DNA of 17,520 nt from Peptococcaceae bacterium UBA6116 (GTDB taxonomy: Bacteria; Bacillota; Desulfitobacteriia; Desulfitobacteriales; Syntrophobotulaceae): positions 1 to 17,520 of the forward strand of contig DIWC01000050.1 of NCBI GenBank assembly GCA_002423425.1. Reading direction: 5' to 3'. The position numbers were made by a program, and so were the translations under genes. Shown here piece after piece: positions 13,869 through 17,520 of the stretch (position 1 is its first letter; every line of letters begins with the position of its first letter). A model generated the notes under the pieces. It ran no database searches. It had not been told where the DNA came from and saw only the letters and a program-made list of their open reading frames with translations.

Positions 13869-14696
13869 GTGACCGATTCCCCCCAAATAACAGCCATTAA
13901 ACTTTCCAATTATCAATGGAATAATCTTATGAAATTAAATGGAGACACTCCACTTGTCAGCATTGTTACGCCTGTATTTAATTCAGCCAATTTCCTTCCT
14001 GAAACTCTCAATTCAATTCGCACTCAGACGTTTGAAGATTTTGAACATCTGGTTGTGGATGATGGATCCACTGATGAGTCAGTTTCGATTCTAGAACGCT
14101 ACGCATCCCAAGATGTCCGTATCCGGATTATCCGCCTCAAAGGGAATAACGGCCCTGCCAAGGCTCGGAATGCTGCCATCGAATCGGCGCGCGGTCGTTA
14201 CATAGCGTTTGTTGACAGTGACGACTTGTGGTTACCGCAAAAGCTAGAATTGCAACTTGCCTTCATGGCTGAAAAACAAGCGCCGGTTTCATTTACCTCC
14301 TATTTAAAGATGACAGAAGGTGGGGTTAATACTGGTGGGATAGTTAAAGCAATGGCTATGGTTTCATACAAAAACCTTCTCAAATCGAATTTTATAGGAT
14401 GCTCGACTGCAATTTATGATACTCAATTAGTCGGTAAAGTTTTCATGCCTGATATTCTTAAACGACAAGATTATGGGCTTTGGCTTAAGATAGCAAAGGC
14501 TGGCCACATCGCTTATGGTATGTCCACGCCATTGGTGAGATATCGATTACGGGAAAACTCAGTTTCAAGCAACAAATTTGTTGCAGCGAAATATCATTGG
14601 AAGGTCTTGCGTGAAGTTGAGACCGTTGGTTTGATAAGGTCTGTATTTTATTTTATTCAATATGCATATCTTGGGATTCGAAAGCAGAGGACCTAA
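13869..14696 (+). CDS. GT2-family glycosyltransferase
   Basis: This is a predicted inverting GT-A glycosyltransferase of 275 aa: PLVSIVTPVFNSANFL near 28-43, HLVVDDGSTDESV near 60-72, NNGPAKARNAAIESARGRYIAFVDSDDLW with the DxD metal-binding motif (DSDD) near 115-118, and a downstream RQDYGLWLKIA that matches the acceptor-side (Q/E)D.. LW region. A C-terminal hydrophobic segment (SVFYFIQYAYLG) may associate with the membrane. GTG 13869 has AGGA at 13861-13864; ATG 13929 (MKLNGDTPLVSIV) is an equally reasonable start close to the domain. Composition is less AT-rich than wzx, so it may have a different origin. It ends 3 nt before the next gene. Confidence 0.9.
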   Translation: MTDSPQITAIKLSNYQWNNLMKLNGDTPLVSIVTPVFNSANFLPETLNSIRTQTFEDFEHLVVDDGSTDESVSILERYASQDVRIRIIRLKGNNGPAKARNAAIESARGRYIAFVDSDDLWLPQKLELQLAFMAEKQAPVSFTSYLKMTEGGVNTGGIVKAMAMVSYKNLLKSNFIGCSTAIYDTQLVGKVFMPDILKRQDYGLWLKIAKAGHIAYGMSTPLVRYRLRENSVSSNKFVAAKYHWKVLREVETVGLIRSVFYFIQYAYLGIRKQRT

Positions 14697-14699
14697 AAA

Positions 14700-15680
14700 A
14701 TGAAGATGAATATTTTGGTTGTTGGTGGCAGTGGGTTTATCGGAAGTACGTTGATGAAACGTCTCCTTGATCATGGCCATAATGTAAGGAATTTTGACAT
14801 AGCTCAGAGTAGATCTTTTGGATCTTTGACGACAATTGGTGACATCCGGAATCTAGAAGCCTTGACTAGGGCCTTCGAAGGAATCGGCATCATTTACAAT
14901 CTTGCAGCTGAACATCGCGACGATGTTACCCCTGTCTCTCTCTATTATGATGTTAACGTCCAGGGTTCAAAAAACATTCTGCAAGCCGCCGAAATTAATG
15001 GAATTAAAAAAATAATTTTCACTAGTACAGTCGCCGTCTACGGTCTGAACAAACCAAACCCCGATGAAGCTAGCCCTACTAAGCCTTTCAACCACTATGG
15101 GAGAAGTAAACTTGAAGCTGAAAAGATATTTACAGAATGGGTTGGTAAAAGTGGCAGTAGGGTGCTGACCATTCTTCGACCAGTTGTCGTATTTGGTGAA
15201 GGCAATCGCGGTAACGTCTTCAATCTTATTAAACAGATTCAATCCAACAAGTTCATGATGGTCGGCCTTGGTAATAATCGCAAATCTATGGCCTATGTCG
15301 GTAACATCGCAGAGTTCCTAGTCAAAGCGATGGAATTCGAGCCAGGTAAGCATCTCTTCAATTTTGCCACTAAACCAGACTTGGCAGTGCGAGAGTTGGT
15401 TGAGTTCATCCGGGCCGAATTAGGTGTTTCTGCAAGGATACCAAAACTTCCCTACGCTGTAGGCCTTGCAGGTGGATTGGGCTTTGATCTTCTATCCAAG
15501 GCATGTGGAAAAAAATTCCCGATCAGCAGCATCCGCATTCGAAAGTTTTGTGCCAATACTACCGTATCAACTACCGCCCTTGAAAAGATCGGCTTTAATT
15601 CACCGTACACCCTGCATGATGGTTTAAAGCGGATGATTGGCAATCTAGACGAAAATATTTATTTTGAGGGTGGCGGGTAA
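14700..15680 (+). CDS. NAD(P)-dependent nucleotide-sugar epimerase/dehydratase (extended SDR)
   Basis: This cytoplasmic extended-SDR enzyme would act on a nucleotide-activated sugar. A Rossmann motif VVGGSGFIGSTLMKRLL lies at residues 7-23, the GDIRN segment near 47-51, NLAAEHRDD near 67-75, S109 in FTSTVAVYG, and the catalytic pair Y133/K137 in NHYGRSKLEA. LRPVVVFGEGNRGNVFNLI forms the substrate side, and a C-terminal region has PKLPYAVGLAGGLGFDLLSK. The length of 326 aa is usual. AGAGGA about 8 nt upstream supports ATG 14700. It could be a 4-epimerase, a 4-reductase or a GalE-like enzyme; the sequence alone does not settle the reaction. It immediately follows the GT2 gene, so the product is probably a sugar used by it. 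Confidence 0.87.
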   Translation: MKMNILVVGGSGFIGSTLMKRLLDHGHNVRNFDIAQSRSFGSLTTIGDIRNLEALTRAFEGIGIIYNLAAEHRDDVTPVSLYYDVNVQGSKNILQAAEINGIKKIIFTSTVAVYGLNKPNPDEASPTKPFNHYGRSKLEAEKIFTEWVGKSGSRVLTILRPVVVFGEGNRGNVFNLIKQIQSNKFMMVGLGNNRKSMAYVGNIAEFLVKAMEFEPGKHLFNFATKPDLAVRELVEFIRAELGVSARIPKLPYAVGLAGGLGFDLLSKACGKKFPISSIRIRKFCANTTVSTTALEKIGFNSPYTLHDGLKRMIGNLDENIYFEGGG

Positions 15681-15837
15681 GAAGTCTCAGCAATAAATGG
15701 AGTGTTCACTCAAGGGAATCCTTTTGGTTCTTTAAGGGCTTTAATTTTTGATCAATCATGTGGCGCATTTAGGCACACTTTATTTAGTTTGTAAACGCTA
15801 GCTTTTCTCGAGCTCTATGTTAAGAGGAAATATAACA
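15681..15837. other. Intergenic region upstream of rmlB
   Basis: This 157-nt gap marks the switch from intermediate to G+C-richer genes and probably carries a promoter for rmlBD. TTGATC near 15748 could be a -35 box, but no good -10 box lies at the right distance. AAGAGGA at 15822-15828 is a good ribosome-binding site for the rmlB ATG at 15838. Confidence 0.5.
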
Positions 15838-16905
15838 ATGACACGTGTTTTAGTTACTGGTGGTTGTGGGTTTATTGGCGCAAATTTCGTGCGCTTGATT
15901 TTGGATATGGTGAAGGATTGTCGCATCATCAATCTTGATAATCTTACCTATGCCGGTAATCCCTGCAACTTGTCTGATATTGTAGATGTACCCCGTTATA
16001 GGTTCGTGCATGGGGATATCTGCGACATTGATCTGGTTAATAGGCTCTTTGTAGAAGAGAAAATCGACACGGTGGTCCATTTTGCCGCTGAGTCCCATGT
16101 GGATCGCAGCATCGAAGGACCGATGGACTTCATCCGCACCAACATCGTCGGTAGCTTTACCCTGTTGGAGGCCGCACGTGCAGCTTGGCTCGGGCAAGGG
16201 CGCGATGCTTCTGAGTGTCGTTTCCTCCATGTAAGCACCGATGAGGTCTACGGCTCGCTGGGTGAGACCGGCCTATTCACTGAAAACACATCCTATGATC
16301 CCCGCTCGCCTTACTCGGCAAGCAAGGCGTCTTCCGATCATCTAGTCAGTGCTTATCAGCACACCTACGGGTTGCCGGTCATTATCACCAATTGCTCCAA
16401 TAACTATGGTCCCTATCAGTTCCCTGAAAAACTTATCCCCCTGGTCATTAACAACGCCCTGCTGGGTAAGGATCTGCCGGTTTATGGGGATGGGAAGAAT
16501 ATAAGGGATTGGCTGTATGTGGGTGATCATTGCCAGGCGATCTTGATGGCTTTGCAAAAAGGGCAGGTGGGGCGCACTTACAATATCGGCGGTAACAGCG
16601 AAAAACAGAATATCGAAGTGGTGCGCCTGATCTGTGACCTGGTGGATGAGATGGCCGCTGCGCTCCCTTCGGGTAACTCCCGCCAGGAGTTGATCCGCTT
16701 TGTCACCGACCGGCCGGGGCATGACCGCCGATATGCCATCGATGCCAGCCGAATTCGAGATGAACTTGGTTGGGTACCTTCCATGACCTTTGAAGAGGGT
16801 ATTCGTAAGACGGTGCAGTGGTATCTTGAACATCGCCCATGGTCTGAATCGATCCTGGATGGGTCGTATCAACAGTATTATGAGCAGATGTATGCCGGGC
16901 GTTGA
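15838..16905 (+). CDS. rmlB: dTDP-glucose 4,6-dehydratase
   Basis: This is the second step of dTDP-L-rhamnose synthesis: it converts dTDP-D-glucose to dTDP-4-keto-6-deoxy-D-glucose with NAD+ in the cytoplasm. The sequence shows the Rossmann motif TGGCGFIGANF (7-17), LDNLTYAGN, HFAAESHVDRSI near 81-92, the active-site T134-D135-E136 in HVSTDEVYGS, Y159 and K163 in YSASKASSDH, and NCSNNYGPYQFPEKLIP, GDGKNIRDWLYV and RPGHDRRYAID, all RmlB hallmarks. The length of 355 aa is typical. ATG 15838 was chosen over the open ATG 15817 because AAGAGGA sits 9 nt before it. The rmlD start overlaps the end of this gene. Confidence 0.96.
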   Translation: MTRVLVTGGCGFIGANFVRLILDMVKDCRIINLDNLTYAGNPCNLSDIVDVPRYRFVHGDICDIDLVNRLFVEEKIDTVVHFAAESHVDRSIEGPMDFIRTNIVGSFTLLEAARAAWLGQGRDASECRFLHVSTDEVYGSLGETGLFTENTSYDPRSPYSASKASSDHLVSAYQHTYGLPVIITNCSNNYGPYQFPEKLIPLVINNALLGKDLPVYGDGKNIRDWLYVGDHCQAILMALQKGQVGRTYNIGGNSEKQNIEVVRLICDLVDEMAAALPSGNSRQELIRFVTDRPGHDRRYAIDASRIRDELGWVPSMTFEEGIRKTVQWYLEHRPWSESILDGSYQQYYEQMYAGR

Positions 16906-17520
16906 TGTGAGAAATACTCCGCAGGTTTTGGCTCTCGTCGGTGCCAGGGGAATGCTGGCGCAAGCTATTCAACAAATGGCAACCGACGCGTATGAGATTC
17001 GTTGTCTAACCAGGCCGCAGTTCGATGTGACGGACGCAGGTATCGTGGCGACCGTTCTCGGAGAGATACAGCCGCACGTCATTGTCAATTGTGCTGCCTA
17101 TACCCAGGTGGATGGGTGCGAATCGGATGTTGAGACGGCTTTTAGGGTGAACGGGGAGGGGCCTGGGAATCTGGCCACGGTAGCGCGTGATCTGGGCGCA
17201 ACCCTGGTGCATATTTCCACTGATTATGTTTTTCCGGGGGATGCGAAGGTTCCTAACAAGGAGACCGTTGCAACGGGGCCGCGTTCGGTTTACGGTCGCA
17301 GCAAACTGGCCGGGGAGGAGGCTATCACCGCATCCGCTTTGGAGAAGTATTTCATCTTGCGTACCAGTTGGCTATATGGCCCCGGCGGTAAGAATTTTGT
17401 CGAAACCATGGTGCGCCTTGGAAACGAGCGTGAAGAGCTTCGCGTGGTTGCGGATCAGGTTGGCTCGCCGACCTTTACGGGCGATCTGGCGCGGAACAAC
17501 CTGTGGGGTCAGGTCTTGCA
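16892..17520 (+). CDS. rmlD: dTDP-4-dehydrorhamnose reductase, 3' end beyond the window
   Basis: RmlD reduces dTDP-4-keto-L-rhamnose to dTDP-L-rhamnose with NAD(P)H. The visible 209 codons show the Rossmann motif VGARGMLAQAI, NCAAYTQVDGCESD (the AAYT.VD..E signature), HISTDYVFPGD (catalytic T and DYVF), VYGRSKLAGEE with the Y/K pair, LRTSWLYGPGGKNFV and ADQVGSPTFTGDLA. The frame runs off the window end. The ATG at 16892 overlaps rmlB by 14 nt; GTG 16907 is an alternative. The last residues (RNNLWGQVLQ) depart from what RmlD usually has there, so the gene might be interrupted just at or beyond the window edge. rmlA and rmlC are not in the window. Confidence 0.93.
   Translation, partial: MPGVDVRNTPQVLALVGARGMLAQAIQQMATDAYEIRCLTRPQFDVTDAGIVATVLGEIQPHVIVNCAAYTQVDGCESDVETAFRVNGEGPGNLATVARDLGATLVHISTDYVFPGDAKVPNKETVATGPRSVYGRSKLAGEEAITASALEKYFILRTSWLYGPGGKNFVETMVRLGNEREELRVVADQVGSPTFTGDLARNNLWGQVL

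Noticed and set aside
15755..15775. Sigma-54-like TGGCGC...GGCA upstream of rmlB
   Set aside because: The spacing between the GG and GC elements is off by one base and the match is poor, so no promoter is called.
1..17520. CRISPR arrays, tRNA or rRNA genes
   Set aside because: No regularly spaced repeats, no tRNA cloverleaf or T-loop sequences and no rRNA-like conserved blocks were seen on either strand.

Overview
The window is a surface-polysaccharide (O-antigen or capsule) biosynthesis locus, with almost every gene on the + strand. It belongs to a Gram-negative bacterium. The G+C-richer flanking genes and the transposase types are compatible with a deltaproteobacterium-like host, but that guess is weak and no rRNA or housekeeping gene is present to fix it.

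Layout. (1) 5-1321: a WbpO/TviB-type UDP-N-acetylhexosamine 6-dehydrogenase. (2) 1509-2939: an IS3-family insertion sequence with clear TG...CA inverted repeats, orfA/orfB and an A7 frameshift signal. It abuts a 5'-deleted WbpP/TviC-type UDP-GlcNAc 4-epimerase (2940-3446). (3) 3559-10482: a very AT-rich, tightly packed set of genes: GT4 glycosyltransferase, nucleotidyltransferase-like/thymidylate-kinase-like fusion, second small P-loop kinase, GT2 glycosyltransferase, serine-acetyltransferase-like hexapeptide protein, Wzy-like polymerase, and CatB-like hexapeptide acetyltransferase. (4) 10517-11867: an IS5-family element with terminal inverted repeats and a 4-bp ATAA duplication, its transposase frameshifted near the start. 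It is followed by the decayed end of a second, related element and an intrinsic-terminator-like leader. (5) 12368-13810: an AT-rich Wzx-type flippase. (6) 13869-15680: a GT2 glycosyltransferase and an extended-SDR nucleotide-sugar epimerase of intermediate composition. (7) 15838-17520: rmlB and a 3'-truncated rmlD, G+C-richer, for dTDP-L-rhamnose.

How they fit together. The dehydrogenase with the lost epimerase would have supplied UDP-HexNAcA sugars, and rmlB/rmlD (with rmlA and rmlC outside the window) supply dTDP-rhamnose. The three glycosyltransferases build a repeat unit, the two acetyltransferases decorate it, Wzx flips it and Wzy polymerises it. No priming transferase, Wzz or export gene is visible. 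The two kinase-like genes are the least explained part and the best candidates for an undescribed glycan modification. The locus is a mosaic: host-like flanks, an imported AT-rich core, and insertion sequences at both ends of its first segment.
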